A stretch of DNA of 64,000 bases from Planctomycetota bacterium (GCA_020638635.1 JACKIE010000008.1:1-64000), one strand, 5' to 3'; positions 1-10,009 are shown, numbered from the stretch's first letter. The notes: generated by a model from the letters alone, not told the origin. Made by a program: numbers and translations.

Positions 1-1378
1 CCTGCCAGTCGGGCACCAGGTCGCTGAAATCGGGCAGGCTGCCGCCATCGGCCCAGTAGCACTGCGGCGCGATCCAATCCAGCGCGCCCGCGGCCAGCCA
101 GGCCTTGGCGTCCTGGTGGCGGGGCAGGCCGTAGTAGTAGCCGCTGGGGTAGCCGGCGTAGGCCGTCCAGTGGTACAGGCCCAGTGGCGCTGCGCTGAGT
201 TGCAGGTTCGGGTTCACGCCGTGGACCTCGGCGTAGACGTCGCGCAGCCAACGGGTGATCTGGTCGGCCGTCCAGTCGTCGAAGTTCAGGGCATCGGGGT
301 TGGCGCCGCCCAGGCGGCGGGCTTCGCTTACGCTGTCGTGGCTGTAGACGGGCTCGGGCATCCGGATGCGGTCGAAGTGAATGCCATCGAGCGTGGGGTA
401 GGTGTTCACGATGTGCATGATCTGGGTGCGCAGGTAGGCCTGCACGTCCGGGTGGCCGGGCGCCAGCCAGTAGTAGCCGTCCACGGGGGCGCTGATGGGC
501 GTGCCGGTGGCGTCGGCGATGATCCAGCTGGGGTTGGCGCCGGCAAACGCGCTGGTGCAGACGTGGGTGTTGAAATAGCAGTGCAGCTCAAGGCCCAGGG
601 CGTGAGCGGCGTTGATCGCGTAGGCCAGGGCGTCGTCGCCGGTGCCGTTGCTGATCAGGCTGCTGAGCGGCTCATGGGGTGACGGGTACAGCGTGGTGGT
701 GTCGCCGCGCATCTGCAGCACCACGGCGTTGAAGTTGCCGGCCTTGGCGTTGGCCATGATGGCGTCCAGGTTCGCCTTCCAGACGCTGGGGGTGGTGCTG
801 GGCCATTCGAAACGGCTGACCCACACGCCGCGGAACTCGTCCGGCGCGGGCGGCACGTAGCTGACGGGCGTGAAACGCGCGGCGTCGGCGATCACCACCT
901 GGCCGGTCTGGGCGTTGTTCGCGAGCTCGAGGTAGCCGCCGGTGCCCGCGTTGAAATCAAAGCTCCCCAGGCTGACCCACTGGCCGCCGTTCACCTGCTG
1001 GTTGATGCGCACGGTGGTGCTGCCGTTGGCGTGATGGATGGTGAAGGGCGCGTCGTCGGCCCGGTTGCTGCCCGCCGGGTACCAGACTTCCACGGTGTAG
1101 GTGTCGGCCGCCAGGTTGGGCCTCCACTCCACGGTGCCGGAGGGGCTGGCGCCTGCGCCCACGGCGCCCTTGTACAGGTAGTCGCTGCCGTAACGGCCGG
1201 AAGCGCTGTTGGCGCTGGTCCAGGAGCCGAAGGTGACGCTGAAGCCGGCGTCCACGTTGTCGATCACCACCTGGGCCGAAAGCGGCGCACAGAGAACAAG
1301 AGCCGCAAGCATGCTGCAACGCAGCACTTGCCGCAGAATCGTACCGCGATTCGAGGCAACCGCGCGGAAGACGCCCAT
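1..1378 (-). CDS. Secreted GHL10 (DUF187, YngK-like) glycoside-hydrolase-like protein, C-terminus outside window
   Basis: Reading leftwards from an ATG at 1378, the frame stays open to the window edge (about 459 residues). A hydrophobic N-terminus ending near LCAPLSAQ looks like a signal peptide. Residues about 38-165 form a golvesin/Xly-type beta module (VVIDNVDAGFSV ... VIADAARF), nearly the same as one in the next gene upstream. It is followed by FRGVWVSRFEWP and a TIM-barrel-like stretch with GIHFDRIRMPEP, typical of GHL10 proteins thought to act on peptidoglycan or other exported glycans. The start overlaps the upstream stop by one base (TGATG), implying translational coupling to the amidase. 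The substrate is not known from sequence; cell-wall turnover is inferred from the partner gene. Confidence 0.85.
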   Translation of the reverse strand, partial: MGVFRAVASNRGTILRQVLRCSMLAALVLCAPLSAQVVIDNVDAGFSVTFGSWTSANSASGRYGSDYLYKGAVGAGASPSGTVEWRPNLAADTYTVEVWYPAGSNRADDAPFTIHHANGSTTVRINQQVNGGQWVSLGSFDFNAGTGGYLELANNAQTGQVVIADAARFTPVSYVPPAPDEFRGVWVSRFEWPSTTPSVWKANLDAIMANAKAGNFNAVVLQMRGDTTTLYPSPHEPLSSLISNGTGDDALAYAINAAHALGLELHCYFNTHVCTSAFAGANPSWIIADATGTPISAPVDGYYWLAPGHPDVQAYLRTQIMHIVNTYPTLDGIHFDRIRMPEPVYSHDSVSEARRLGGANPDALNFDDWTADQITRWLRDVYAEVHGVNPNLQLSAAPLGLYHWTAYAGYPSGYYYGLPRHQDAKAWLAAGALDWIAPQCYWADGGSLPDFSDLVPDWQ

Positions 1379-3120
1379 CACGAGAGCCTCCAGCGAATCA
1401 TGAAAGCGGCCGACAACGCGCCCAGCAGCGCCACCAGCAACCAGGATTGGCCGCCGTCGGTGCTGCAGCCGCTGTCGTTTCCGTCGCCGCCGCTGTCAAA
1501 AGGCGTACCGCTGGTCCCGCCGCCCGAGGTCACTACCGTGGTCGGCGTAGGGTAGCCATGCGCGCCGCCCGCGGTGTTGTAGGCGTAGACCCGCCAGTAG
1601 TAGGTGGTGCCGGGTGTCAGGCCGGTCCAGTCGTGGCTGGTGACCGCGGCGCCCAGGTTCACGTTCTGGAAGCTGGGCGAGCCCGCGCCGGTGGTGAGGT
1701 CGGCGGCGCTTTCCGCGATGTCGAGCCAGTAGCCGTCCACACCCGTTGAGGCCGTCCACTGAAAGCGCACCGAGGTGTCGCTCAGCACCGTGGCCGTCAG
1801 GCCGGTTGGCGCTGCCGGCGGCGTGCCGCTGGGCATGGTGAAGCTGGTCGGGCTCGGGTAGCCGTGGTTGCCGCCCGCCTGGTTGTAGGCCCACACCCGC
1901 CAGTAGTAGGTCTGGCCCGGTGTCAGGCCGGTCCAGGTGTGGCTGCTGGTGCGTGCGACGCTCGCGTTCTGGAAGGTGCCGGTGGCGCCGGTCAGGTCGG
2001 CGGCGCTTTCTGCGATGTCCACATAGTAGCCGTCAGCCCAGGCGGAGTAGTTCCAGCTGAAACTGACGTCCGTGCTGTTGACGGGCGTGGCGACAAGCCC
2101 CGTGGGCGCCGCGGGCGCCGGGGCCGGGGTGATCTGCTTGAACCACACCGCGTCGGCCAGTACCACGCTGGGATTGGCGTTGTTGGCCAGCCGCACGTAG
2201 CCGCTGGTTCCCGTGAAAAACGCGTAGTTGCCAAGGCTGTACCAGCCGCCGCCGTTGGCCTGCTGGTTCACGCTGCTGAGGGTGCTGCCGTTGGCGTGGT
2301 ACACGGTGAAGGGCGAGTTGTCGGCCCGGTTGCTGCCCTGCGGATAGTAAAGCAGCACCTCATAGGTGCCGCCCTCGGGCAGGGTGGGGCGCCACTCGCA
2401 CTCGGCCGTGACGCTGCTGCTGCTGCCGGCGAAGCGGTAGTCGCTGCCGTAGTGGCCGGCGGCGGTGGTGCCGGTGCTCCAGGTGCCGCTGAGCACGCTG
2501 AAGCCGGGGTCGGTGTTGTCCACGATGCGGTCGTTGCTGCCCGCGCCGAGGCGGTTGTTCACCTCGGTGACCAGGGCGTTCCAGTCGAAGTAGGCCCCCG
2601 GGTCCGTGCGGTTCCAGGGCTGGACCTGGTAATGGCCCACCAGGCCGGGGCTGTTGAAATCCTGCTGGGTCTGCGAGGTCGCCTGCCCGGCCGGATGCAC
2701 GACCTGCACGTTGTAGGTGTAGCATAGCCACGCGACCAGGTCGTAGAGGGCCGGCAGGATGCCCTGGGTCCAGGTGCTGGCCTGTCCGGCGTAGCCGGCG
2801 CACTCGATGCCGATGCTGCGGTTATTGTAGTAGGTGGCGTGCCAGGCGCGGTCGCTGTTGGCGACCAGCTGCTTGATCTCGGTGCCGTCTTCCTTGATGA
2901 CGTAGTGGGCGCTCGCGCCCGCGGAGGGGTTCTTCAGCCAGCTTACGGAACCCGAGTAAGAGCCCTCGGTGGTGTGGATCACGATCGAGTCGATGGTGGT
3001 GGTGCGCCCGGCCGTGTAGTTGGGGCTGGGGTCCCAGATGATGTTGGGTTGAGCGGGCTGGGCCGCAAGCAACCCGCCAAGGCAAAACACGAACGCAAGA
3101 AGCGCCAGCTTCAGATACAT
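1378..3120 (-). CDS. Secreted N-acetylmuramoyl-L-alanine amidase (Amidase_2) with golvesin-like, two FN3 and C-terminal sorting segment
   Basis: 580 residues. The signal peptide (1-20) is followed by an Amidase_2/PGRP-type zinc amidase domain (about 26-185) with the expected residues H49, E106, H163 and D173 (motifs IVIHTTEG, SIGIECAG, VGHYQ, DPGAYFDW). It should cleave the amide bond between muramic acid and the stem peptide outside the cytoplasm. A golvesin/Xly-like beta module spans about 197-330 and two fibronectin type III domains about 335-535, each containing DIAESAADL. The C-terminus has a Gly/Ser/Asp-rich linker with one Cys, a hydrophobic helix and RWRLS, resembling MYXO-CTERM/SYNERG-CTERM tripartite sorting signals, so surface anchoring is likely. 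A GGAGG ribosome site lies just upstream of the start. Confidence 0.88.
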   Translation of the reverse strand: MYLKLALLAFVFCLGGLLAAQPAQPNIIWDPSPNYTAGRTTTIDSIVIHTTEGSYSGSVSWLKNPSAGASAHYVIKEDGTEIKQLVANSDRAWHATYYNNRSIGIECAGYAGQASTWTQGILPALYDLVAWLCYTYNVQVVHPAGQATSQTQQDFNSPGLVGHYQVQPWNRTDPGAYFDWNALVTEVNNRLGAGSNDRIVDNTDPGFSVLSGTWSTGTTAAGHYGSDYRFAGSSSSVTAECEWRPTLPEGGTYEVLLYYPQGSNRADNSPFTVYHANGSTLSSVNQQANGGGWYSLGNYAFFTGTSGYVRLANNANPSVVLADAVWFKQITPAPAPAAPTGLVATPVNSTDVSFSWNYSAWADGYYVDIAESAADLTGATGTFQNASVARTSSHTWTGLTPGQTYYWRVWAYNQAGGNHGYPSPTSFTMPSGTPPAAPTGLTATVLSDTSVRFQWTASTGVDGYWLDIAESAADLTTGAGSPSFQNVNLGAAVTSHDWTGLTPGTTYYWRVYAYNTAGGAHGYPTPTTVVTSGGGTSGTPFDSGGDGNDSGCSTDGGQSWLLVALLGALSAAFMIRWRLS

Positions 3121-3190
3121 ACGAGCCTCCGCACCAATCGCCCAGCTGCGTGCGTTTTATCAATGGATCGGGGAATGCAAGGAGAAATGG

Positions 3191-3254
3191 GGATTTGGGG
3201 CCTGGGGTTTAGGGCTTGGGGTGCGGCCTTGGGGCTTGGGCTTGGGGTTTAGGG
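3191..3254. repeat. G-rich low-complexity tract (GGGCTTGGGG/TTTAGGG units)
   Basis: Degenerate tandem GGGGTTTAGGGCTTGGGG-type units, followed at 3280-3317 by C/T-rich CCTCCTGCTTCCTGCCTCC. The same pair of tracts recurs at 20388-20530. The strand could form G-quadruplexes. The rest of the 3121-3441 gap holds no gene; a ribosome site AAGGAG precedes 3442. Confidence 0.7.
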
Positions 3255-3441
3255 CCAGTAGCGCCAGATTTTGTCTGCGACCCGCCTCCCTCCTCCTGCT
3301 TCCTGCCTCCTGCCGCATGAAACCCCTCCCCCGTCACGCCTGAGTCACCGGCTCGGGGAATGTATGTGTACAGCTTGACAGCCTTTAGGTGAGGGCTAGA
3401 TTGACCTTTCTGCCAGCACCCCCCTGAAGGAGTTTTCAACG

Positions 3442-5991
3442 ATGCAGCTACGCATTGTGCGTGGGATTGTTGCCGTCGCCCTGGTGTTCGGCGCGGTGCT
3501 TGCCGGTTCTGTGCTGACCCCGGACGCGCCTGTCGTCCAGGCCCAGGATGCGCTGGGTTCCGTCAAGGAAGGCCTGCGCGAATACAAGAAGGGCAACTGG
3601 GAAGACGCGATCAAGAAGTTCGACTCCGCGCTCGCCGGCGACCCCACCGATGAAGACGCCCGCAAGATCCGCGACGAAATCGGCGCCGAGCTTGCCCGCG
3701 ACATGATCGAGAACAACTTCGCCGATCCCGGCCTGAAGGGCCGCTACGCGCGCTTCGGCAAATGGGTGATGACGGGCCTGGCCAAGAACCCGTACATCGG
3801 CCGCAACAACGACCCGGAGCAGATCGCCGAGTTCGTGGACGCCTACATGGCCGACGCCGACGTAGCCCGCAACGAGCTGCGCGCGGCCAGCATCCGCGAC
3901 AGCTTCGGCGACTTCATCGTGCCGTACCTGCAGGCCAACTACATGCACAGCGACAACGCGGACTATCGCTACCGCGCGCGCCTGCTGCTGCACCGCATGG
4001 GCGCCCAGGCCGTCACTGCGATCATCCAGTGCTTCTACAGCGCCGAGATGTACGACCGCCAGACCGCGGCCTTGGCGCTGGCCGACATCGGCGATGCCCG
4101 CGCGCTGCCGATCCTGGCCAAGCACTACCAGGCCAAGACTGAAGAAGAGCAGGTGCGCGAAGCCTGCCGCCTGGGCATTGAGCGAATCCGCGCCAACAAC
4201 CCGGAGCAGGACAAGAAGGTCAACAACGCCAAGGACCTGTTTTTCCTGCAGGCCGAGGGCATCTACCGCAACAACGCTGCGGGCCGCTACTACCGCAACC
4301 GCCTGGTCGGCAGTACCTACCAGGGCAACCTGCCCGTGGTGATGTACGGCTACGATCGCAGCTACACGGTCTGGAAGTGGATCCCCAGTGATTCCGGCGC
4401 GCAGCAGGTGGTGTCGCAGGAAGTGCCGCTGTGGGCCTACGCCGACATCATGGCCGAGGAGTCCTGCCTGCAGGCATTTGAACTGGGCGTAACCCAGGCC
4501 GGCGGCAACGCCAACACCGACGGGTTCGTGCGCGACGCAGAAGCGCTGTTGGCCTGCATCCACATGCACATGTACACCGAAGGCCGCGGCCGTTACTACA
4601 ACGGCAGCAGCGAAGAGCGTGAGTTCATCGTGCAGCTGCTGGGCGAGCGCGGTTTCGTGCCGCATCAGCAGGGCTTCGGCATGTCTGCCAGCGCGGGCAG
4701 CCCCGTGCTGTACGCCGCGCTGGAGCGCTCCCTGGCCGACGGCTACCCGGCCGTCAGCGTGGGCTTGTGTGACGCGATCACCGAGTTGGGCGACACGGAT
4801 GTGATCGGCAAGCCGGCCGGCGCGGCGATGATCCGCGCACTGGCCGACCCGGACCGTACGGTGCGTTACGCCGCGGCCCGTTCGCTGATCCGCCTGGGTG
4901 CCAACACCAGCTTCGGGAACAACGCACTGGTGGAGCAGGTGGCCGTTCGCAACCTGCAGGAGACCCAGGCCCGCGCGGTGCTGGTGATCATTGAGGACGA
5001 GGCGCTGCGCAACCGTTACATGAGCGACCTGGAAAGCCTGGGACACAGCGCCAGCGGAGCCCGCAGCCTGGAGGAGGGTGCCGACCTTGCCATGCAGGGT
5101 CCGCCCTGGGACGCGATCATCATTGAGGGCAACCTCGCGGTAGCGCCGGTGTTCGTGTTCAACCCGAACCTGCCGGGCGGCGGCGATCGCTCCGAGCGTT
5201 CGGAGCCGATCTTCCACCTGCTCAGCAAGGACGTGCGCACCTCGGAGATCCCGGTGCTGATCGCCGCGCTGGAAAGCGAAGTGGACTCGCGCAAGTCTGA
5301 CCTCGAGGCCCTGGGCGTGGACGACAGCCGCTACGTCAGCTACAGCGCCGAGTACGCCGTGGACACGGAGGCCCTGCAGGCCACCCTCGAGAATGTCTGG
5401 AGCGGCAACGTCGAAGATTCCAAGAGCAAGACCAACGGCATGGTGATCGCGATGGCCGACGCCATCCGCGAGCTGGACCCGAACGCCACCAAGTACAGCG
5501 TCGAGAAGCTGCTGGTAGCGCTGGCCGGCGGCCTGCGCCTTGACGGGCGCTCATGGGCCGCGCGCCAGGCGATCTGCAACGCGATCGAGACCCTGGTTGC
5601 CAGCGGCACCAAGGTCGGCGCCGCCTGGGTGCGCGCCAACGTGATCCCCAACCTGCTGGACACCCTGACCAGCGAAGAGGCCGTGGACCGCCCGTCGGTG
5701 AAGGCCGCCGCGGCCCGTGCCTTGGGCGCCTGCTACAAGTACCACAAGGGCGCCTGGGACGAGGACGGCTTCAACGCCCTGCTGGCGCAACTGCGCCTTG
5801 AGTACGACCTCAGCGAGATCGCTGACGCGGAGATGCGCGAGGCCATGGTGATGGAAGTTGCCGACGCCCGCAACGCCGCCGGCGTGGCATTGGGCGACGC
5901 GCCCGCCACAGCCGCCCAGCGCCTGCAGATCAAGCGCGCGCAGGCCGTAAACCCGCACAACCCGCACCCGGACCGCCGCACGGCCGAGTAG
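3442..5991 (+). CDS. Exported HEAT/TPR-repeat protein with embedded degenerate receiver-like domain
   Basis: 849 residues with an N-terminal signal peptide (about 1-34) and AAGGAG upstream. A short TPR-like segment (about 40-75) precedes HEAT-like repeats (about 150-255 and 425-500, for example [21 protein letters not shown]). Residues about 512-650 look like a response-regulator receiver: [19 protein letters not shown], a DAIIIEGN strand in the place of the phosphoacceptor strand, and a later PVLIAAL strand. The position of the conserved Asp appears to be Glu/Gly, so phosphorylation is unlikely. HEAT-like helices resume to the C-terminus. Predicted periplasmic scaffold; the function is unknown. 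The export signal makes a receiver-derived fold unusual here. Confidence 0.8.
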   Translation: MQLRIVRGIVAVALVFGAVLAGSVLTPDAPVVQAQDALGSVKEGLREYKKGNWEDAIKKFDSALAGDPTDEDARKIRDEIGAELARDMIENNFADPGLKGRYARFGKWVMTGLAKNPYIGRNNDPEQIAEFVDAYMADADVARNELRAASIRDSFGDFIVPYLQANYMHSDNADYRYRARLLLHRMGAQAVTAIIQCFYSAEMYDRQTAALALADIGDARALPILAKHYQAKTEEEQVREACRLGIERIRANNPEQDKKVNNAKDLFFLQAEGIYRNNAAGRYYRNRLVGSTYQGNLPVVMYGYDRSYTVWKWIPSDSGAQQVVSQEVPLWAYADIMAEESCLQAFELGVTQAGGNANTDGFVRDAEALLACIHMHMYTEGRGRYYNGSSEEREFIVQLLGERGFVPHQQGFGMSASAGSPVLYAALERSLADGYPAVSVGLCDAITELGDTDVIGKPAGAAMIRALADPDRTVRYAAARSLIRLGANTSFGNNALVEQVAVRNLQETQARAVLVIIEDEALRNRYMSDLESLGHSASGARSLEEGADLAMQGPPWDAIIIEGNLAVAPVFVFNPNLPGGGDRSERSEPIFHLLSKDVRTSEIPVLIAALESEVDSRKSDLEALGVDDSRYVSYSAEYAVDTEALQATLENVWSGNVEDSKSKTNGMVIAMADAIRELDPNATKYSVEKLLVALAGGLRLDGRSWAARQAICNAIETLVASGTKVGAAWVRANVIPNLLDTLTSEEAVDRPSVKAAAARALGACYKYHKGAWDEDGFNALLAQLRLEYDLSEIADAEMREAMVMEVADARNAAGVALGDAPATAAQRLQIKRAQAVNPHNPHPDRRTAE

Positions 5992-6286
5992 GGGAGAGAC
6001 AGTTTGCCTTGCCAGACCAGATGGATCGGGCGCCCCACAAGGGCGCCCGGTTCATTGCAGGAACAGGCAGGGGACTGTCTCCGAAGTTGGGGACTGTCCC
6101 CGTCTTCGGCCTCAGGTTGGCGTTCTCATGCCGGGTGAACAGCAAATTACCAACAACCAATTACCAATTACCAATGCCGGTCCAACCGTGGCCAATTGAA
6201 AATTGGTTATTGGTAATTTGCTGTTCCCTGTGGACTCGAGCCTTCACTCAGGCTGCGACAGCGGGGACAGTCCCCACTCTTGTCCG
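5992..6286. repeat. Intergenic repeat cluster: hairpin, GGGGACTGTCCCC units and AT-rich inverted repeat
   Basis: No gene is visible. A strong hairpin at 6028-6050 (CGGGCGCCC, loop, GGGCGCCCG) may terminate the upstream gene. GGGACTGTCTCC and GGGGACTGTCCCC units lie at 6070-6101, and the reverse form GGGGACAGTCCCC at 6263-6276. Between them is an inverted repeat of AATTACCAATAACC type (6140-6185 against 6195-6232). The same modules recur near 24.6 kb and 39.1 kb. Confidence 0.7.
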
Positions 6287-7921
6287 CTACCCTGCTTCTT
6301 TCAGCCGCCGGCTTTCGTGCAGCTCGGCCTTGGGCAGTTCCATCACAAAGCGCGCGCCGTGCAGCGTGGCGCCTTGCTCCGCCCGAAGGCTGCCGCCGTG
6401 GTTGTCCACGATGGTGTGCGCGATTGCCAGCCCGAGGCCCGTGCCCTGGCCCGGCTCCTTGGTGGTAAAGAACGGGTCGAAGATGCGCTCGCGGATTTCC
6501 TCGGGCACGCCGTCGCCGCTGTCCTCGACGCTGAAGCTTACGCCGCCTGCTTCCGTGGGCGCGATCGTCACCCGCACCGCACCTTCCTCGGGGCTGGCGT
6601 CGGCCGCGTTGATCAGCAGGTTCATCAGCACCTGGCCGATCTCCTCGGCGTTGCCGTAGACCTCCGGCAGGTCCTTGCGGATGTCCTCTTCCAGGCGCAG
6701 GTGCTTTTTCTCGAGGCGGTGGCGCACCAGTGGCAGTGCGCGGCGGAAGGCGTCCTCGGCCGAGAAGCGCTCGGGCTTCATGTCGCGGCGGCGCGAGAAA
6801 TCGAGAATCTGCTTCATCAGGTTCTCGATGCGCGTGAGGCCTTCCTCGATCAGCTCGATGTAATCGCGCGCGCGCTCATCCAGCCCTTCCTTCTTCTTTA
6901 GCCGGCGCGCTGCGTTCAGCATGCCGCTCAGCGGGTTGTTCACCTCGTGGGCCAGCCCGGCCGCCAGGGTGCCTGTCGCCGCGAGGCGCTGGGCGATCAC
7001 CAGGCTCTGCTGCTGGGCCTTGATGGTGCGGGTGGCGGACTTGACCTTGCCTTCCAGGTCGGACTGGTAGGCCTTGAGTTCACTGAACATGGCGTTGAAG
7101 GCGGCGACCAGCGTCTCGATATCCTTGCCCTTGCCGCCTTTGAAACCCTGAACGGTCAGGCCTTCGGAGCCTTTCACGATGCGCTCGGAATCTTCCAGCA
7201 CGTTGCCCAGCGGCGCCAGCACGAACTTGCGCAGCGCGAACATCAGCAGCACGAAAACCGCCAGCATCGCCAGCGCCAGCGTGGTGAACGCGGCGGCGAT
7301 CACCCCGCCCAGGTCGGCGGCGACCGGTTCATCCAGCGGCGGGAGCTGCACTGGTTCGGGCTTGGCGACGGGAGGAATATCGAGCTTCAGGCGCAGCAGG
7401 TATTGCAGACGCGTGGAACTGGGCGGCGGGTTGTACGGGTAGAACAGCACGTCGCCTAAAAACTCGTGGCGGCCGGTTTCGAACACGCGCCGCGCGACCA
7501 CCGACTCCTCCGCGGTTAAACCGGCCCTGCTTCCTTCCGGCTTCTCGGGCTTGAACGTCAGGCCGCCCCCGGGCTGCAGCTCGACGATCCCGGCTTCGTC
7601 GATGCCGTTCAGTTCGTCCCTCAGACGGTCTGCCACGTCCATGCGCGGCGTGGCAAGGATCGGGTCCAGCTGGGCGATCACAAGGCGTTCGATGGATTTG
7701 ATTGCCAGGCGGTGTTGCTCCTGGTTGAAGTTCTCGTACTGCTTCTGGCTGTCGGCGCGCAGGGTTTCCAGGGCGGCCTGAGTGCGCTCCTTGCGGCGCG
7801 CGTCGGCCTTGTCCAGTTCGTCCTTTGCCTGCAGGCCCAGAAACGCCAGCGCCACGGCCAGGATGGCGGTGGCGGCGATCACGCCCAGCGCGATTTTCGC
7901 CTTCAGGGACATCGGCGGCAT
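6287..7921 (-). CDS. Membrane sensor histidine kinase (two TM, HAMP, HisKA, HATPase_c)
   Basis: 544 residues. TM helices are at about 10-30 and 203-230, enclosing a periplasmic sensor region of about 170 residues that I cannot assign. A HAMP-like linker (232-290) leads into a coiled coil and an H-box with H325 ([14 protein letters not shown]). The ATPase part shows the N-box [12 protein letters not shown]1 [10 protein letters not shown]-box FDPFFTTK and G2 [18 protein letters not shown], so all catalytic motifs are present. It should autophosphorylate and pass phosphate to a response regulator. No regulator is adjacent, so it is an orphan here. The H-box is of the NtrB-like type that often partners sigma54 activators. 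Confidence 0.92.
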   Translation of the reverse strand: MPPMSLKAKIALGVIAATAILAVALAFLGLQAKDELDKADARRKERTQAALETLRADSQKQYENFNQEQHRLAIKSIERLVIAQLDPILATPRMDVADRLRDELNGIDEAGIVELQPGGGLTFKPEKPEGSRAGLTAEESVVARRVFETGRHEFLGDVLFYPYNPPPSSTRLQYLLRLKLDIPPVAKPEPVQLPPLDEPVAADLGGVIAAAFTTLALAMLAVFVLLMFALRKFVLAPLGNVLEDSERIVKGSEGLTVQGFKGGKGKDIETLVAAFNAMFSELKAYQSDLEGKVKSATRTIKAQQQSLVIAQRLAATGTLAAGLAHEVNNPLSGMLNAARRLKKKEGLDERARDYIELIEEGLTRIENLMKQILDFSRRRDMKPERFSAEDAFRRALPLVRHRLEKKHLRLEEDIRKDLPEVYGNAEEIGQVLMNLLINAADASPEEGAVRVTIAPTEAGGVSFSVEDSGDGVPEEIRERIFDPFFTTKEPGQGTGLGLAIAHTIVDNHGGSLRAEQGATLHGARFVMELPKAELHESRRLKEAG

Positions 7922-7951
7922 TGTAGCGGAAGATTGCTCCGTGCGGCAGTG

Positions 7952-8099
7952 CGACGAGGCAGGCGGCAGGCGGCAGGAAAAAGCCCCAACCGTTGGCGTC
8001 AGCTGGCAGAGGTCAGGACTGCTGGAGCTTGGCTAACCCGTCGGCCTGGAACTTCTGCAACTGCCGCCTGCCGCCTGACGCCTGCCGCCTGTAACGTAG
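7952..8099. repeat. Inverted low-complexity repeat (CAGGCGGCAGG ... CCTGCCGCCTG)
   Basis: The gap between the kinase start and rsgA contains GGCAGGCGGCAGGCGGCAGG near 7961 and its near complement CTGCCGCCTGCCGCCTG near 8059, forming a large imperfect stem. No gene is seen. Confidence 0.6.
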
Positions 8100-8104
8100 C
8101 CACC

Positions 8105-9031
8105 ATGAACCAGCTCACCGGCATCGTCGTCCGCCTGCACGGCCACCACGCCTGGGTGCGCTCCGATTCCGCCGAATACATGTGCGCCGTGCGCGGCAAG
8201 TTCAAGCAGGGCAAGCGCCGCGAGCGCAGCCCCGTGGTGGTGGGGGACCGCGTCACATTCACGCCCGTGCCGGAAAGCGACCAGCAGGAAGGGCTGCTGC
8301 AGGCCATCGAAGAACGCCACAGTGAGCTGTACCGCGCCCACCCGCGCTTTCCCCGCCAGCGCCAGGTGCTGGCCGCGAACATCGACCTGCTGGTGATCGT
8401 GGCCGGCGCCGACCGCCTGGCCGAGCAACTGGAGACTGTGGACCGCCTGCTGATCAGCGCCTACAGCCAGGGGCTCACGCCGCTGCTGGTCGTCAACAAG
8501 ACCGACCTGGTCCCGCGCGAGCAGCTTGAGCCGCTGCTGGCGGAGTACGCGCCCGTGATCGAGATCGAGTACGTCAGCGCCGAGCAAGGCGAACTCGGCA
8601 CGCTCAAGCCGCGTTTTGAGGGCAAGACGGCCGTGTTCGCCGGACCCAGCGGCGTGGGCAAGTCCAGTATCATGAACGCGCTCGAGCCCGGGCTGGGCCT
8701 GCGCATCGGCCACGTCGACAAAGAGGGCGAAGGCCGCCACACCACCACCCACGCCAGCCTGGTGCCCATGGCGGGTGGGCTGGTGATCGACACGCCCGGC
8801 GTCCGCGACTTCGGCTTCTGGAACCTTGAGCTGCACGAGATCAGCCTGTACTACCCGGACTGGCAGGGTGCCCGCGAGCAGTGCCGCTTCAGCACCTGCA
8901 CCCACCGCGTTGAGCCGGGCTGCGGCGTGAAAGCCGCTGTCGAGGCCGGAACCATCAGCCAGGGCCGCTACGGCCGTTATCTCACGATCCTGCGAGAGAC
9001 GTGGAATGAGCGGGAAAGGCTCAGTCCCTGA
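8105..9031 (+). CDS. rsgA: Ribosome small-subunit-dependent GTPase A
   Basis: 308 residues from an ATG at 8105, where homology to RsgA/YjeQ begins (MNQLTGIVVRLHGHHAWVRS). An N-terminal OB-fold is followed by a circularly permuted GTPase with motif order G4 NKTDLV, G1 GPSGVGKSS and G3 DTPGVRDFG. The C-terminal zinc finger is present (CRFSTCTHRVEPGC). The protein checks late 30S maturation by GTP hydrolysis. The frame is open further upstream but that stretch is repeat DNA with no homology. A palindromic repeat separates it from the next gene. Confidence 0.95.
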   Translation: MNQLTGIVVRLHGHHAWVRSDSAEYMCAVRGKFKQGKRRERSPVVVGDRVTFTPVPESDQQEGLLQAIEERHSELYRAHPRFPRQRQVLAANIDLLVIVAGADRLAEQLETVDRLLISAYSQGLTPLLVVNKTDLVPREQLEPLLAEYAPVIEIEYVSAEQGELGTLKPRFEGKTAVFAGPSGVGKSSIMNALEPGLGLRIGHVDKEGEGRHTTTHASLVPMAGGLVIDTPGVRDFGFWNLELHEISLYYPDWQGAREQCRFSTCTHRVEPGCGVKAAVEAGTISQGRYGRYLTILRETWNERERLSP

Positions 9032-9039
9032 GCCAATGC

Positions 9040-9118
9040 AAAATGAGAAATGCAAAATTCAAAATGTACTCTCCCGGGGCTGGCCAATTTTGAATTTTGC
9101 ATTTTGAATTTTGAATTG
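9040..9118. repeat. AT-rich inverted repeat (AAAATTCAAAAT type)
   Basis: AATGCAAAATTCAAAATG near 9050 is matched by the reverse-complement series AATTTTGAATTTTGCATTTTGAATTTTG near 9086-9113. It ends a few bases before the start of the next gene and leaves no clear Shine-Dalgarno. The AT richness contrasts sharply with the flanking coding DNA. Confidence 0.7.
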
Positions 9119-9119
9119 A

Positions 9120-9851
9120 ATGAACTCCCATCGCCTCAGCCTCGAAGCGCTGATCGGCCCGCACTCGGTGCCATTGGGGCGCCACAGCCATGACTGTTCC
9201 TACCTGCCGCGCCGCGCCGCCACCGAGGAAGCCTGGCTGGTCTGGCAGATATCGCCCGCGGCCTACCACGAGCTGATGGACCGCGGCTTCCGCCGCAGCG
9301 GCAACATCCTGTACCGCACCGCCTGCGCCAGTTGCCGCAAGTGCGTGCCGATCCGCGTGCCGGTCGAAGGCTTTCAACCAAGCCGCAGCCAGCGCCGCGC
9401 GCTGGGCCGCAACACCGACGTGCGCATGTTCGTGCACGAGCCCGAGCTCACGGCCGAGAAGCACGACGTGTACAAGCGCTACCTGCGCGCGCAGCACCGC
9501 GAGAGCCCGCAGGGCGAAGACCTGGAGAGCATGCGCGATTTCCTGTACTCGAGCTGCGTGGCTACCGTGGAGATCGAGTACCGCGACCCGCGCGACAAGC
9601 TGCTGGCGGTAAGCATCTGCGACGTGAGCAAGCGCAGCATCAGCAGTGTGTACCACTTCTTCGACCCCGACGAGCACCGCCGCAGCCTGGGCGTCTACAG
9701 CGTGCTGAAGGAAATCGAGCTGTGCCGCGAAAAGAAGATCGCCTGGTACTACCTCGGTTACTGGATCGACGGCTGCCCCACCATGGACTACAAGCGCCAG
9801 TACCAGCCCCACGAACTGCTGATCGACGGCGAATGGACGCCGGGCAGCTAG
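9120..9851 (+). CDS. bpt: Aspartate/glutamate leucyltransferase (Bpt/Ate-type aminoacyl-tRNA-protein transferase)
   Basis: 243 residues, the normal size for bacterial Bpt. Family signatures are clear: CSYLPRRAATEEAWLVW, GFRRSGNILYRTAC, CASCRKCVPIRVPV, QPSRSQRRALGRN and a GNAT-like C-terminal half (YYLGYWIDGCPTMDYK). It moves Leu from Leu-tRNA to proteins with N-terminal Asp or Glu, marking them for ClpS/ClpAP degradation under the N-end rule. An arginyl-specific variant cannot be excluded from sequence. The start directly abuts the AT-rich repeat. Confidence 0.9.
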   Translation: MNSHRLSLEALIGPHSVPLGRHSHDCSYLPRRAATEEAWLVWQISPAAYHELMDRGFRRSGNILYRTACASCRKCVPIRVPVEGFQPSRSQRRALGRNTDVRMFVHEPELTAEKHDVYKRYLRAQHRESPQGEDLESMRDFLYSSCVATVEIEYRDPRDKLLAVSICDVSKRSISSVYHFFDPDEHRRSLGVYSVLKEIELCREKKIAWYYLGYWIDGCPTMDYKRQYQPHELLIDGEWTPGS

Positions 9852-9960
9852 AGCCCCGGCCGAAAGGCCGGGGACACGCGGCTTGCCGCGTGAACGTGTT
9901 TCGCAATCCAGTCGCCCGCCAACTGCGGCGGGCGTCCCCGGCCTTTCGGCCGGGGCTCGA
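9851..9960. repeat. 110-bp palindromic element, copy 1
   Basis: Perfect 24-bp terminal inverted repeats (starting AGCCCCGGCCGAAAGG) at 9852-9875 and 9934-9957, each also a hairpin by itself. Inside are CGCGGCTTGCCGCG and CGCCCGCCAACTGCGGCGGG. The element at 11555-11660 is its reverse complement, with minor differences. It follows the bpt stop immediately and may act as a bidirectional terminator. Confidence 0.8.
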
Positions 9961-9973
9961 TTCGAAAACCCGC

Positions 9974-10001
9974 TTGACGTGCCGTTCACGGCCGGTACGA
10001 T
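9974..10001 (+). promoter_or_regulatory. Sigma70-like promoter for the cysteine leader and mec-cysM genes
   Basis: TTGACG (9974-9979), a 16-bp spacer and TACGAT (9996-10001). The leader ATG begins 8 bases after the -10 box, so the transcript should start at or just before the ATG. The same layout is seen at 51641-51668. Confidence 0.7.
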
Positions 10002-10009
10002 TTCCGCCC

